Origin: Chitinophagaceae bacterium UBA1931
GTDB taxonomy: Bacteria > Bacteroidota > Bacteroidia > Chitinophagales > Chitinophagaceae
Reading direction: 5' to 3'
Length of the DNA: 64,000 bases
Assembly: GCA_002337125.1 (NCBI GenBank)
Contig: DDFJ01000004.1
Coordinates: forward strand, 1,601,889-1,665,888
This document shows, one piece after another, positions 51,437 through 61,178 of this stretch (positions are counted from its first letter, which is position 1; each line of letters starts with the position of its first letter). A program made the translations under genes and the position numbers. The notes under the pieces are model-generated. The model ran no database searches and had not been told where the DNA came from. It saw only the letters and a program-made list of their open reading frames with translations.

Positions 51437-54400
51437 ATGAGAAAACTCGTTTTTTTCTCCTGGCTATTGTTTTTTTCAACATTGTCCAGGGCACAGGAAA
51501 CATTTCCTGTAAATGGAGTTGCCGATAACCGCAGCGGCACATATGCTTTTACCAACGCTACAATTGTTAAGGATGGCAGCACTACAATTAAGAATGCCAC
51601 CATGGTGATTAAAGAAGGAAAAATCACTGCAATCGGAACAAATGTTTCTGTTCCTGCCGATGCAGTGGTACTGGATTGTAAAGGCAAGTTTATTTATCCT
51701 TCGTTCATTGACATTTATGCCGATTATGGTATTCCTGCACCACAACGACAGGCAGGCGGCTTTAACTTCAATGCGCCTGCACAGCTTACATCAAATCAAA
51801 AAGGACCTTTTGGCTGGAACCAGGCAATACGTACAGATGTAAATGCTGCAACACTTTTTTCGGCCGATGAAGCTAAAGCAAAAGCACTTCGTGAAAGTGG
51901 TTTTGGTTCGGTGCTTACACATCAGCGTGATGGTATTGCAAGAGGTACAGGTGTATTTGTTACACTCGCCAATGAAAAAGAAAACAAAGTTGTATTAAAA
52001 GAAAAAGCTTCTGCTCATTATTCATTCAGCAAAGGAACATCAACACAATCTTATCCATCATCAATCATGGGAAGTATTGCATTGCTGCGTCAAACTTATC
52101 TTGATGCACAATGGTATAAAAACAATCCAACAGCAGAAGGTGTAAACCTCACATTGAAATACTGGAACGAAGAACAATCTGTTCCCCAGATTTTTGAAGC
52201 ATCCGACAAATGGAGTGTGCTGAGAGCCGATAAAATTGGTGATGAGTTTGGTGTGCAGTACATCATTAAAGCCGGTGGTAACGAATACCAGCGTATTAAT
52301 GAAATGGCAGGCACAAAAGCATGGTTTATTCTTCCGCTTAACTTCCCTGCAGCAATGGATGTGGAAGATCCGCAGGATGCACGCTTTGTTGCATTAAGTG
52401 ATTTAAAACATTGGGAAATAGCTCCTGCTAATGCAGCTATATTTGAAAAAGCTGGCATCAATTTTTGTTTAACCAGTTCTGATCTGCGTGATGTAAAACA
52501 GTTTCTGGCTAACCTCCGCAAAGCCATTGATTATGGCTTAAGCGAAAGCAAAGCATTTGATGCATTAACAAAAAATCCTGCAACAGTATTGGGTGTATAC
52601 GACCAGGTGGGAAGTCTTGAAACTGGAAAAGTTGCCAACTTCCTCATCACCAGCGGACCCATCTTCGCTGAAAAAACAGTAATCTATCAAAACTGGGTAC
52701 AAGGCGAAAAATATGCAGTGAAAGAAGGTTTGTGGAATGATGTAAAAGGTTCGTACAATTTAATTGTAAACACACCCGGTGGAGCAAAGAATTTTACACT
52801 TGATGTAAAAAGCAGCATGAGTGCTTCTGTTATTGCAAAAGATACCGTGCAAAGCAAATTCAGTTTTGATGGCAAGCTCGTTAAACTCAGTTTCCCTGAA
52901 GCAAAAGGAAGCCGCAATAATATTATGCTGAGCGGAACATCAACCGACCGCATCTGGAGTGGTGTGGGCGATGATGCCAATGGTAATCACTTTACATGGA
53001 CGGCAACTTTTGTAAAAGAAGCTGAAGTTAAAAACGATAGTCCAAGAACAAAACCTGCTCCAAAAATTGGCAATATCAATTATCCGTTTGGTGGTTATGG
53101 CTTTGAAACAATGCCGGTACAGGAAACATTGCTGATTAAAAATGCAACTGTTTGGACCAATGAAAAAGAAGGCATTTTACTTAATACAGATGTGTTGGTG
53201 AAGAATGGAAAAATTGCAGCCATCGGAAAAAATCTTTCTGAGCCAAGTGCAAAAATCATTGACGGAACAGGCAAACATTTAACAGCAGGAATTATTGATG
53301 AGCACTCGCATATTGCTGCAGCATCAATTAACGAAGGTGCACAAAGTGTAACATCTGAAGTTCGTATTGCTGACAATTTAAATCCTGATGATATCAACAT
53401 TTACCGCCAGTTAAGCGGAGGTGTTACTACATCACACATTCTGCATGGGTCAGCCAATACAATTGGCGGACAAACACAACTCATCAAACTTCGTTGGGGA
53501 GCCAATGCTGAAGATCTGAAGTTTGCAGGTGCTGCACCTTTCATCAAGTTTGCATTGGGAGAAAATGTAAAACGTACAACTTCCACACAAAACAACCGTT
53601 TCCCCGATACACGTATGGGTGTAAGCCAGGTGTTGATGGATGCATTTACAAGAGCAAAAGATTATGAAGCTGCATGGAAAAAATATGATGAGGAGAAAAA
53701 GAAAAATCCAAAAGCTGTTGCACCACGTCGTGATCTTGAGCTGGATGCATTGGTTGAAATCATCAACAAAAAACGTTTCATTACCTGCCACTCTTATGTG
53801 CAAAGTGAAATCACCGACATCTTACGTACAGCTGAAAAATTTGGTTTCACCTTAAATACACTTACACATATCCTGGAAGGATATAAAGTGGCTGATAAAA
53901 TTAAACAGCATGGTGCCAACGTTTCAACTTTCAGCGACTGGTGGATTTATAAAATGGAAGTGGTGGATGCCATTGCTTACAATGCTGCAATTATGCAAAA
54001 GGTTGGCTTGAATGTGGCTATCAATTCTGATGATGCAGAAATGGCACGCCACTTAAACTTTGAAGCAGCAAAAACAATTAAGTATGGCGGAGTAAGTGAA
54101 GAAGATGCATTGAAGATGGTTACACTTAATCCGGCAAAAATGCTGCACGTTGATGATAAAGTCGGCAGTATCAAGGTTGGTAAAGATGCTGATCTTGTTT
54201 TGTGGAGTGATCATCCGCTGAGCATTTATGCCAAAGCTGAAAGAACAATCGTGGATGGTATTATTTATTTCGACCGTGAAAAAGATAAACAGATGCGTGC
54301 TGATATGGCAAAAGAAAGAGCAAGGATAATTGCAAAGATGATCAATGAAAAGAAAATGGGTGGCCCTACATCACCTTATTCTCCAAGTATTGAAATCATG

Positions 54401-54481
54401 CAGACCTGTTCAGATCATTATCACAATCATGGTTTGCTTGTTGTAGATGCATCAGAAGAATATCAAACACAAAATCAATAA
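51437..54481 (+). CDS. Secreted double amidohydrolase, only the second module intact
   Basis: 1014 residues with a signal peptide to about residue 20 (SRAQ). Two amidohydrolase modules: about 30-440 and 560-995. In the first the metal motif PGLIDxHxH reads YPSFIDIYADYG, so His positions are Tyr94 and Asp96, and no full metal site remains. In the second, His623-x-His625 (IIDEHSH), His785 (TCHSYV), His811 (THILEG) and Asp865 (NSDDAE) are all present. The enzyme is probably periplasmic. The next gene is a third, also degenerate module 11 nt downstream, suggesting a hetero-complex. Substrate unknown. Confidence 0.88.
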   Translation: MRKLVFFSWLLFFSTLSRAQETFPVNGVADNRSGTYAFTNATIVKDGSTTIKNATMVIKEGKITAIGTNVSVPADAVVLDCKGKFIYPSFIDIYADYGIPAPQRQAGGFNFNAPAQLTSNQKGPFGWNQAIRTDVNAATLFSADEAKAKALRESGFGSVLTHQRDGIARGTGVFVTLANEKENKVVLKEKASAHYSFSKGTSTQSYPSSIMGSIALLRQTYLDAQWYKNNPTAEGVNLTLKYWNEEQSVPQIFEASDKWSVLRADKIGDEFGVQYIIKAGGNEYQRINEMAGTKAWFILPLNFPAAMDVEDPQDARFVALSDLKHWEIAPANAAIFEKAGINFCLTSSDLRDVKQFLANLRKAIDYGLSESKAFDALTKNPATVLGVYDQVGSLETGKVANFLITSGPIFAEKTVIYQNWVQGEKYAVKEGLWNDVKGSYNLIVNTPGGAKNFTLDVKSSMSASVIAKDTVQSKFSFDGKLVKLSFPEAKGSRNNIMLSGTSTDRIWSGVGDDANGNHFTWTATFVKEAEVKNDSPRTKPAPKIGNINYPFGGYGFETMPVQETLLIKNATVWTNEKEGILLNTDVLVKNGKIAAIGKNLSEPSAKIIDGTGKHLTAGIIDEHSHIAAASINEGAQSVTSEVRIADNLNPDDINIYRQLSGGVTTSHILHGSANTIGGQTQLIKLRWGANAEDLKFAGAAPFIKFALGENVKRTTSTQNNRFPDTRMGVSQVLMDAFTRAKDYEAAWKKYDEEKKKNPKAVAPRRDLELDALVEIINKKRFITCHSYVQSEITDILRTAEKFGFTLNTLTHILEGYKVADKIKQHGANVSTFSDWWIYKMEVVDAIAYNAAIMQKVGLNVAINSDDAEMARHLNFEAAKTIKYGGVSEEDALKMVTLNPAKMLHVDDKVGSIKVGKDADLVLWSDHPLSIYAKAERTIVDGIIYFDREKDKQMRADMAKERARIIAKMINEKKMGGPTSPYSPSIEIMQTCSDHYHNHGLLVVDASEEYQTQNQ

Positions 54482-54492
54482 AACAAACAGCG

Positions 54493-55800
54493 ATGAAAAA
54501 AATATTCTTATTCATAAATATCCTGTTTGTGGCAATTGCAGCCTTTTCCCAGGAAACGGTTTATCCAGCAAAGCCTCAATCAGAAAAAATTACGATTATC
54601 AACGCTACCATTCATGTTGGTAACGGAACAGTAATCAGCAATGGTTACGTTGTATTCGAAAACGGAAAAATCACAGCAGTTGGTGAAGGAAGCACAAACG
54701 CAGGCGGTAAAACAATTGATGCAAAAGGCAAACATGTTTACCCCGGACTTATTCAATCCATTTCACAACTTGGTTTGGTTGAGGTAAACAGTGTAAGAGC
54801 TACAATTGATCATACAGAGCTGGGCACATACAATCCCAACATCCGTTCAGTAGTTGCTTATAATACAGATTCAAAAGTGATCAATACACTCAAATCAAAT
54901 GGTATTCTGCTGGTGAATATTGTTCCGCAAGGTGGTATCATCAGCGGTTCATCATCAGTTGTGCAGTTAGATGCATGGAACTGGGAAGATGCAACGTATA
55001 AAGCCGATGGACAAATTCACCTCAACATGCCTTCATTGTTCTACCGTCCCAATCCGTTTGCAGGATTCCGTGGACAGGCAGATACCCGTACACCAGCTGA
55101 TGTGGTGAAAGAAGGCCTGGATAAAGTAGAAGAAACAAAAGCATTTTTCCGTGAAGCAAAAGCTTATTTCAAAGAAACTGCTCACACTAAAATCAATTTG
55201 AAATTCGAAGCTGTAAAAGGTTTGTTTGATAAAAAACAAAAGCTGTTTGTGCATTGCGATGTTGTACGTGAAATGCTGGTAGCAATTGATTTTGCAAAAG
55301 AGTTTGGTTTTGATGTAGTGCTTGTTGGTGCAAGTGAAAGCTGGCAGGTTGCAGATTTACTGAAGCAAAATAATATTGCTGTTATTCTTGCTGAACGTCA
55401 TGCATTACCAACAATGGCTGATGATGATGTGGATCTTCCCTACAAATCAGCAAACTATCTGCAAAATGCAGGCGTGCTGTTTGCAATCACTGATGAAGAC
55501 GGGCAGACAAGAGGCCGTAATCTTTCTTTCAATGCTGGTACTGCAGCTGCATACGGCATTACAAAAGAACAGGCGCTTTCATCGATCACATTAAATGCAG
55601 CAAAAATTCTCGGCATTGATAACACAACCGGCTCCATTGAAACAGGAAAAGATGCAAATATTGTTATCAGCGATGGCGATATTCTTGATATGAAATCAAG
55701 TAATGTATCTTATGCATTTATCCAGGGCAGAGAAGTGAACCTTGACAACAAACAGAAACAACTGTACGAACGGTACAAATACAAATACGGGATTAAATAA
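54493..55800 (+). CDS. Degenerate secreted amidohydrolase-like protein
   Basis: 435 residues with a signal peptide to about residue 19 (AFSQ). The fold is an amidohydrolase/imidazolonepropionase type: N-terminal composite domain, ITAVGEGSTNAGGKTIDAKG, and the C-terminal LNAAKILGIDNTTGSIETGKDA. The metal-binding LIDxHxH is replaced by LIQSISQ, so Asp and both His are gone; an Asp in ITDED and a His in LFVHCD remain. A catalytic role alone is unlikely; a partner or structural role with the preceding double protein is more plausible. Confidence 0.85.
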   Translation: MKKIFLFINILFVAIAAFSQETVYPAKPQSEKITIINATIHVGNGTVISNGYVVFENGKITAVGEGSTNAGGKTIDAKGKHVYPGLIQSISQLGLVEVNSVRATIDHTELGTYNPNIRSVVAYNTDSKVINTLKSNGILLVNIVPQGGIISGSSSVVQLDAWNWEDATYKADGQIHLNMPSLFYRPNPFAGFRGQADTRTPADVVKEGLDKVEETKAFFREAKAYFKETAHTKINLKFEAVKGLFDKKQKLFVHCDVVREMLVAIDFAKEFGFDVVLVGASESWQVADLLKQNNIAVILAERHALPTMADDDVDLPYKSANYLQNAGVLFAITDEDGQTRGRNLSFNAGTAAAYGITKEQALSSITLNAAKILGIDNTTGSIETGKDANIVISDGDILDMKSSNVSYAFIQGREVNLDNKQKQLYERYKYKYGIK

Positions 55801-55811
55801 TCCTTGTAAAT

Positions 55812-55845
55812 AAAAAGGGCGGCTGTAACAGCCGCCCTTTCTTTA
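55812..55845. terminator. Bidirectional terminator after the amidohydrolase pair
   Basis: AAAGGGCGGCTG (55814-55825) pairs with CAGCCGCCCTTT (55829-55840), loop TAA; A-rich and T-rich flanks on the two sides. Also serves the convergent sixA-like gene. Confidence 0.93.
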
Positions 55846-55847
55846 TC

Positions 55848-56342
55848 TTAAATAATTCGTTTAGGATAATCAAAGAATAAAAATTCCTTTTCTGCTTTTT
55901 CAAAATCACTCCATTTATTACTATGAACTTTTAATGCAAAAATGGAACAGGTGGGCATGTTATCAACCCGCACTTGTGTAAGCTGGTTTACAAAATCAGT
56001 AATGCCATTGTTGTGTGAAAAAACAGCCGCATGATTTATTGAAGCATCTATTTGTTTGATGACATTATAAAAAACAGGAGGTTCAGCAAGATAAAGTTCC
56101 GGTTTCAATACAATCTTTTTTTCATCAACTCCCATTTCATGCATAAACAGTTCACAGGTTTTCTTTGCACGTTTGGCAGTGCTGCTCAGGAACAAATCAA
56201 TCTGCAGGTTTCGTTCAAGTAAACGTTTGGCCATTACAGGAGCATCTTTTAATCCTCTTGCATTTAATGTTCGCTCAAAGTCGTTCTGGCCGGGAACATC
56301 CCAGCTGCTTTTTGCATGCCTTATCAGTAACAATGTTTTCAT
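55848..56342 (-). CDS. sixA: SixA-type histidine phosphatase
   Basis: 164 residues from the ATG at 56342 (MKTLLLIRHAKSSW); the 34 upstream in-frame residues overlap the purF-like terminator and are rejected. Catalytic Arg8-His9 (LIRHAKSSW), an Arg in ERTLNARGLKD, and the C-terminal His in AVFSHNNGITDFV fit a short histidine phosphatase. In E. coli SixA removes phosphate from histidine phosphotransfer proteins; the target here is unknown. Monocistronic. Confidence 0.9.
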   Translation of the reverse strand: MKTLLLIRHAKSSWDVPGQNDFERTLNARGLKDAPVMAKRLLERNLQIDLFLSSTAKRAKKTCELFMHEMGVDEKKIVLKPELYLAEPPVFYNVIKQIDASINHAAVFSHNNGITDFVNQLTQVRVDNMPTCSIFALKVHSNKWSDFEKAEKEFLFFDYPKRII

Positions 56343-56397
56343 GTGTTTATTTAATCCTACGCTGTTTTGCCTTCGTGCATTTCTTTCCGTGTGCAAA

Positions 56398-56433
56398 ATA
56401 AAAAAAACCACCTGTTGAATAACAAGTGGTTTT
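56398..56433 (-). terminator. Rho-independent terminator after the PurF-like gene
   Basis: On the minus strand AAAACCAC pairs with GTGGTTTT, with an inner GTT/AAC pair, followed by a T-run extending the stem. It lies between the purF-like stop (56509) and the sixA start. Confidence 0.85.
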
Positions 56434-56508
56434 ATAAATCTCATAGCTCTTTGGTAAATATGATTTTAAAGACGGTATTATGATCTTGCAAAAATTTTGC
56501 CACAGTCA

Positions 56509-58356
56509 TTAATATCCTCTCACATTTTTACCATCGAGGTAATTTAAAAGCGCTTTATTACAAACCCTGTTTCCTCCCGGTGTTGGATAATTACCAGTAA
56601 AGTACCAGTCGCCCGTATTGGTGGGACAACTTGCATGTAAGTCTTCAATGTTCTGGTAAATTACCTGCACAGGAATTTCAAAATTAGCAGGGGTAATCAA
56701 TTGTGCAATTTTATCACTGATCTCTTCTGTTGTAAATGGTTTGTATAAACGACGCACAACATTTTCAGTATGCAGCTGATTATTGCGCTGCAGTTCTTTA
56801 ATGGTCGTTTGTACATCATCAATAATATGCTCCATTCCTCTTTCTTTCAGCAATGCCATTGCTGCACGGAATGCAACGAAATCACCCATCTTGCTCATAT
56901 CAATACCATAACAATCAGGATAACGTATTTGCGGAGCACTTGAAACAACAATAATTTTTTTCGGACCTAAACGACCCAGCATACGCACAATACTTTCTTT
57001 CAATGTTGTTCCTCTTACAATGCTGTCATCAATTACAACCAATGTATCTTCTCCCCTGCGCACAGTACCGTACGTAATATCATACACGTGCTGCACCATT
57101 TCGTTGCGGCTGCTGTCTTCGGTAATAAATGTGCGGAGCTTTACATCCTTGATGGCAATTTTTTCCTGGCGTATTTTTCGGTTAATCATTTCACTCAGTT
57201 TTTCCTCAGTGAAATCATTTCCCCAACTCATAATACGCTCCACCTTTTTCAGGTTCAGGTATTCTTCCATTCCTTTCACCAAACCATAAAATGCAACTTC
57301 TGCTGTGTTTGGGATGTATGAAAAGATGGTATTCTTTAAATCGTAACTGATATGCTCCAGTACACGCTTGCTCAGCTTATGACCAAGTGTGATACGTTCA
57401 CGATAAATTTTTTCATCACTGCCCCGGCTGAAATAAATGCGTTCAAACGAACAGGCCCTTCTTTCTTTTGGTTCCAGTATCTGATCAATGTGGTAATGTC
57501 CATCGGGTTCTACAATCAATGCCTGTCCCGGCAACAGTTCCAGTACTTCATTTTCGCCTACATTAAATGTAGTGCGTATAGAAGCACGTTCGCTGGCAGC
57601 AACAATCACATCATCATTAACATAGTAATATGCTGGTCTTATTCCGTGTGCATCACGTATTACAAAGCCTGCGCCATTCCCCGTCATACCACCTACAGTA
57701 TAACCACCATCAAACAACGGTGTTGCTTTTTTCAGCACATTACTCACACAGGGATTATTCGGATTCAGTTCATCTTCTTTTACGAGAAAATGATGCACCA
57801 CTTCCATCATTGCAGCAAGATCACTTTGCTTCTGAAATTCACCCGGATCAATATTCACCAATCCAAACAGCTCATCTGTATTCACCAGGTTAAAGTTTCC
57901 GGCCAATGCAAGATTTCGTGAAGGATGTGTATTACGTTTTATAAAGGGATGACAAAACTCAACATTGTTTTTGCCTTGTGTACCATAACGGAGATGTCCT
58001 AAAAGAACTTCGCCCAAATATGGTAAATGACCTTTCATTAAACCGGGATGCTGTTTTATATCGGGGAGATATTTTTCCAGCTCTTGCACTTCCTGACCCA
58101 CTTTAAAAAACAAATCGGCAATTGGCTGAGGAGCACTGCTGCGCAAACGCTGAAGAAAAGGATAACCCGGTTCAACATTGAGCTTTGCAGCTGCAATACC
58201 GGCACCATCCTGCCCACGGTTGTGCTGTTTTTCCATCAGCAGGTACAGCTTGTTAAGGCCGTAAAGTGCCGATCCATATTGTTTCTGGTAATGTGAGAAA
58301 GGTTTTCGTAAACGAATGAAGGCTAACCCGCACTCGTGTTTTATTTCGTCGCTCAT
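56509..58356 (-). CDS. purF: Amidophosphoribosyltransferase, long Bacteroidota form
   Basis: 615 residues, about 110 longer than E. coli PurF. The N-terminal glutaminase is Ntn type: an eight-residue propeptide before nucleophile Cys9 (MSDEIKHE-CGLAF), Gly-Asp in NRGQDGAG, and HLRYGTQG. The PRPP-binding loop VVIDDSIVRGTT is at about 440-451. The extra length includes residues around 75-110 (FFKVGQEVQELEKYLPDIKQ) and the C-terminus. It should transfer ammonia from glutamine to PRPP in the first step of purine synthesis, though Bacteroidota often carry a second, shorter PurF and this one may be a specialised paralogue. Confidence 0.88.
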   Translation of the reverse strand: MSDEIKHECGLAFIRLRKPFSHYQKQYGSALYGLNKLYLLMEKQHNRGQDGAGIAAAKLNVEPGYPFLQRLRSSAPQPIADLFFKVGQEVQELEKYLPDIKQHPGLMKGHLPYLGEVLLGHLRYGTQGKNNVEFCHPFIKRNTHPSRNLALAGNFNLVNTDELFGLVNIDPGEFQKQSDLAAMMEVVHHFLVKEDELNPNNPCVSNVLKKATPLFDGGYTVGGMTGNGAGFVIRDAHGIRPAYYYVNDDVIVAASERASIRTTFNVGENEVLELLPGQALIVEPDGHYHIDQILEPKERRACSFERIYFSRGSDEKIYRERITLGHKLSKRVLEHISYDLKNTIFSYIPNTAEVAFYGLVKGMEEYLNLKKVERIMSWGNDFTEEKLSEMINRKIRQEKIAIKDVKLRTFITEDSSRNEMVQHVYDITYGTVRRGEDTLVVIDDSIVRGTTLKESIVRMLGRLGPKKIIVVSSAPQIRYPDCYGIDMSKMGDFVAFRAAMALLKERGMEHIIDDVQTTIKELQRNNQLHTENVVRRLYKPFTTEEISDKIAQLITPANFEIPVQVIYQNIEDLHASCPTNTGDWYFTGNYPTPGGNRVCNKALLNYLDGKNVRGY

Positions 58357-58372
58357 GATTGTTGAGAAGCCG

Positions 58373-58380
58373 CAAAGGTA
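58373..58380 (-). promoter_or_regulatory. Candidate -7 box of the PurF-like gene
   Basis: TACCTTTG on the minus strand fits TAnnTTTG and ends 16 nt before the ATG. No TTTG at -33. Confidence 0.4.
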
Positions 58381-58404
58381 AGAACACCTGTCTAGAAAAT
58401 CATA

Positions 58405-58962
58405 TTAATTCAATACTCTTTCGGGATGAAGACTTTCGCTGAGCCATAAAAACTCATTTACAAACACATCCACATTCTTTTCAAAGCTTTCATCCAGCAG
58501 GTTACCTTCTGCGTCAAATTTTTTATCAACAGCACCAACAACCAGCATATGCGGACTTGCAATACCAAATAAAGCATTGATGAGCAATTGCATTTGCTGA
58601 GTGGCACGTATTCCACCCATCATACCAGGGCTGGCTGTAACAATGCCAAAAGGCTTGCGTGTCTGCTTGGGAAAATGATCCAGCAGATTTTTCATAGCCG
58701 GTGTATAACTTCCGTTAAATTCAGGGGTAACGAGAATAAACGCATTGGCGCTGAACATTCGTTTGCTTAACGGCTTGAATTGTTCAGGCGTTGCATCAAC
58801 CGAAACAAATACATGCTGCAGTAATGGAAGATCCCATTCTCTTACATCAATAATGTTTACATGATGAGGCGTGTGTTTCTGTAAAAAGTTTTTCAGGAAT
58901 AAAGCCACACGATAAGTCACACTGTTTTCTCTCGGGCTTCCTGCAATTATTTCTATGTTCAT
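58405..58962 (-). CDS. NADPH-dependent FMN reductase
   Basis: 185 residues, flavodoxin-like fold. The N-terminal phosphate loop GSPRENSVTYRVA binds FMN; the ETF-like PEFNGSYTPAMKNLLDHF motif and KPFGIVTASPGMMGGIRA are the family signature (NADPH_dep_FMN_red). It is the last gene of the MarR/pirin cluster, 5 nt after the second pirin, so a redox or quinone-detoxification role is likely. Confidence 0.92.
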   Translation of the reverse strand: MNIEIIAGSPRENSVTYRVALFLKNFLQKHTPHHVNIIDVREWDLPLLQHVFVSVDATPEQFKPLSKRMFSANAFILVTPEFNGSYTPAMKNLLDHFPKQTRKPFGIVTASPGMMGGIRATQQMQLLINALFGIASPHMLVVGAVDKKFDAEGNLLDESFEKNVDVFVNEFLWLSESLHPERVLN

Positions 58963-58967
58963 GTTAA

Positions 58968-59828
58968 TTAGTTCAATTGTCCGAATTTACCCGCATTAAA
59001 ATCTTTGATTGTTTCTACAATCTCTTCCTGCGTATTCATTACAAACGGGCCGTATGATGCAACGGGTTCATCAATTGGTTCTCCGCTTAACAACAGTAAA
59101 TGAGTTTCATTGTTCGTTTGAATATGAATAGAATTTCCGGCCTGTTCAAATACAATCATATCACCTTCTCTTGCCGTTTGGTGATCATCAATCAGCACTG
59201 TGCCTTTTGCAACAATGATGGCTGTATTATCGCCTGCTGTAACATTCAGTTCAAAACCGGATTCAGCCTTTGCATGCACATCAAAAATATTGATGCGTGT
59301 AAATGTGTTGGCTGCTCCTTTTATACCATTCAGTTCGCCTGCTATAATCCTGATCTTACCTTTTGCATCAGGCAATTCCACTTCAGGAATTTTTGATGAT
59401 GAAATATCCTGGTAAGCTGGCGGAGTAAGTTTATTTTTTGCCGGAAGATTTACCCATAGCTGGGCATTGTGCAGCACGCCGCCTTTACGGCTGAATTCCT
59501 CTTCATGAAATTCTTTGTGAAGAATTCCCGATCCGGCAGTCATCCACTGCACATCGCCGGGATAAAGTTTTCCAGTGGCCCCGGTACTATCGGCATGTGC
59601 CAAAGCACCTTCCCACAAAATGGTTACTGTTTCAAAACCCTTGTGCGGATGTACATCCACACCACGGGCATGATTGGTTGGTAACAGTTCCCATGGTTCT
59701 ACATAATCAAGCATCAGGAAAGGGCTTAAATCCCGCCACATCTGCGACGTAAAAAACGTTCTCACTTTAAATCCATCTCCCACCATGTGAGGGGCGGCCG
59801 CTTTCCTGATATACTTAATTTGTTTCAT
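58968..59828 (-). CDS. Pirin-family protein (second copy)
   Basis: 286 residues, cupin-type pirin. Metal motif HPHKGFETVTIL in the N-terminal cupin, with the later His and Glu of GSGILHKEFHEEE. The C-terminal domain (about 165-286) completes the double cupin. Preceded by AAGGAG 10 nt before the ATG, a strong Shine-Dalgarno, unusual for this lineage. Some pirins have quercetin dioxygenase activity. It lies between YceI and the FMN reductase. Confidence 0.92.
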   Translation of the reverse strand: MKQIKYIRKAAAPHMVGDGFKVRTFFTSQMWRDLSPFLMLDYVEPWELLPTNHARGVDVHPHKGFETVTILWEGALAHADSTGATGKLYPGDVQWMTAGSGILHKEFHEEEFSRKGGVLHNAQLWVNLPAKNKLTPPAYQDISSSKIPEVELPDAKGKIRIIAGELNGIKGAANTFTRINIFDVHAKAESGFELNVTAGDNTAIIVAKGTVLIDDHQTAREGDMIVFEQAGNSIHIQTNNETHLLLLSGEPIDEPVASYGPFVMNTQEEIVETIKDFNAGKFGQLN

Positions 59829-59877
59829 GTTGATTGCTCCTTATTTTTTTGTTTCAACGGGAACAATAACTGTTTCG

Positions 59878-60399
59878 TTATTGCTTTACAAACTGAACGT
59901 TCAGCTGAATTTTCACTTCATCACTTACCACAATACCACCAGCTTCTGTTACAGCATCCCACGATAAACCAAATTCTTTACGCTTCACTTTTCCTTCTGC
60001 TTCAAAACCTATTTTAGTTTGACCCCATGGATCAACTACCAAACCTGAATATTCAGCTTTAAGCTCAACAGGTTTTGTAATATCACGAATGGTTAAATCA
60101 CCCTTCAATACATAAGCGTCACCGCTTTTTGCAAATGAAGTTGATACAAACTTCAGCTGGGGAAATTTCTCTGCATTAAAGAAGTCATCACTTTTCAGGT
60201 GACCATTTCTTTGTTCATCACGAGTATCAATGCTGTTAATATCAGCAGTGAATTCAATTGCAGCATCAGTGAAATCTTCTTTCTCTGCTGTTAATGTTCC
60301 ATCGAAGCTTGTAAAATGACCTGTTACTGTTGTAATCATCAGGTGCTTTACTTTAAAGAGGATGTCGCTGTGAGCCGCATCAATTTTGTACGTTGCCAT
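59878..60399 (-). CDS. YceI-family protein (no signal peptide)
   Basis: 173 residues starting MATYKIDAAHSDILF, so without an export signal, in contrast to the YceI at 38-586. Typical features: TVTGHFTSFDGTLTAE, SDDFFNAEKFPQLKFVS and the closing DEVKIQLNVQFVK strand. It is a lipocalin-like carrier; the ligand is unknown. The gene sits between two pirins, 44 nt after the first, and shares their presumed MarR control. Confidence 0.93.
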   Translation of the reverse strand: MATYKIDAAHSDILFKVKHLMITTVTGHFTSFDGTLTAEKEDFTDAAIEFTADINSIDTRDEQRNGHLKSDDFFNAEKFPQLKFVSTSFAKSGDAYVLKGDLTIRDITKPVELKAEYSGLVVDPWGQTKIGFEAEGKVKRKEFGLSWDAVTEAGGIVVSDEVKIQLNVQFVKQ

Positions 60400-60443
60400 G
60401 TTGTTTAGTTTTTAAATTTTTAATTGTTGTTATTGTATAGTCT

Positions 60444-61160
60444 TTATTGAATTGCCATTGGTACTTCCATCAGTAATACAGTTGCATCTGTTGTTGCTGT
60501 AATAGTTAACTCATCTGTTTCTGTAATTCCAAGTCCGTCTCTTTTGTTTAATTCCTGGTTGTTGATGGTTACATTTCCTTCAATCACAAATGCATAAACT
60601 CCATTTCCTTTTTTGTTCAGTTTATACGATGTAGAAAAACCGTTTTCAAGATTCCCTAGGCTGAACCATGCATCCTGGTGTGTCCAAACTCCTTCAGCAT
60701 GCTGATCCGGGCTTACCACCTGCAGCAGATTGTTGTGCATTTTTGCTGCATCAAGTGTAACCTGGCCGTAGCGGGGCTGCACATTGCGTTTATTGGGAAA
60801 CACCCATATCTGCAAAAACTTCACCTCCTGGTCATTGTTGGCATTCATTTCACTGTGGCGAATACCGGTTCCTGCACTCATTATCTGAACATCACCTTGC
60901 TTAATCACTGTTTCATTGCCCATACTGTCCTTATGTTTCAGATCACCACTTAACGGAATGGAAATGATTTCCATATTGTCGTGAGGGTGAGTTCCAAAAC
61001 CCATGCCCGCTGCAACGGTATCGTCATTTAAAACACGCAATGCTCCAAAATGCACCCGCTCTTCGTTGTAATAACCGGCAAAGCTGAATGTATGATAGCT
61101 GTTCAGCCAGCCGTGATTGGCATGCCCTCTTGTTTCTGCTTTGTGAAGAATCATATTCAT
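60444..61160 (-). CDS. Pirin-family protein (first copy)
   Basis: 238 residues from the ATG at 61160, which has AGGAG 5 nt upstream; the 15 upstream in-frame residues cross the operator and are rejected. Cupin metal motif THPHDNMEIISIPL and GTGIRHSEMN. YhaK/YhhW-like pirin length. It is the first gene of the pirin-YceI-pirin-reductase run and is directly preceded by a TACATGTA-type operator. Confidence 0.93.
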   Translation of the reverse strand: MNMILHKAETRGHANHGWLNSYHTFSFAGYYNEERVHFGALRVLNDDTVAAGMGFGTHPHDNMEIISIPLSGDLKHKDSMGNETVIKQGDVQIMSAGTGIRHSEMNANNDQEVKFLQIWVFPNKRNVQPRYGQVTLDAAKMHNNLLQVVSPDQHAEGVWTHQDAWFSLGNLENGFSTSYKLNKKGNGVYAFVIEGNVTINNQELNKRDGLGITETDELTITATTDATVLLMEVPMAIQ

Positions 61161-61178
61161 AATCGCTCCTTTTCTTAT

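Noticed and set aside
57352..57921. 189-codon plus-strand ORF
   Set aside because: It is fully antisense to the PurF-like gene, rich in Ile/Tyr/Cys/His as expected for a shadow frame.
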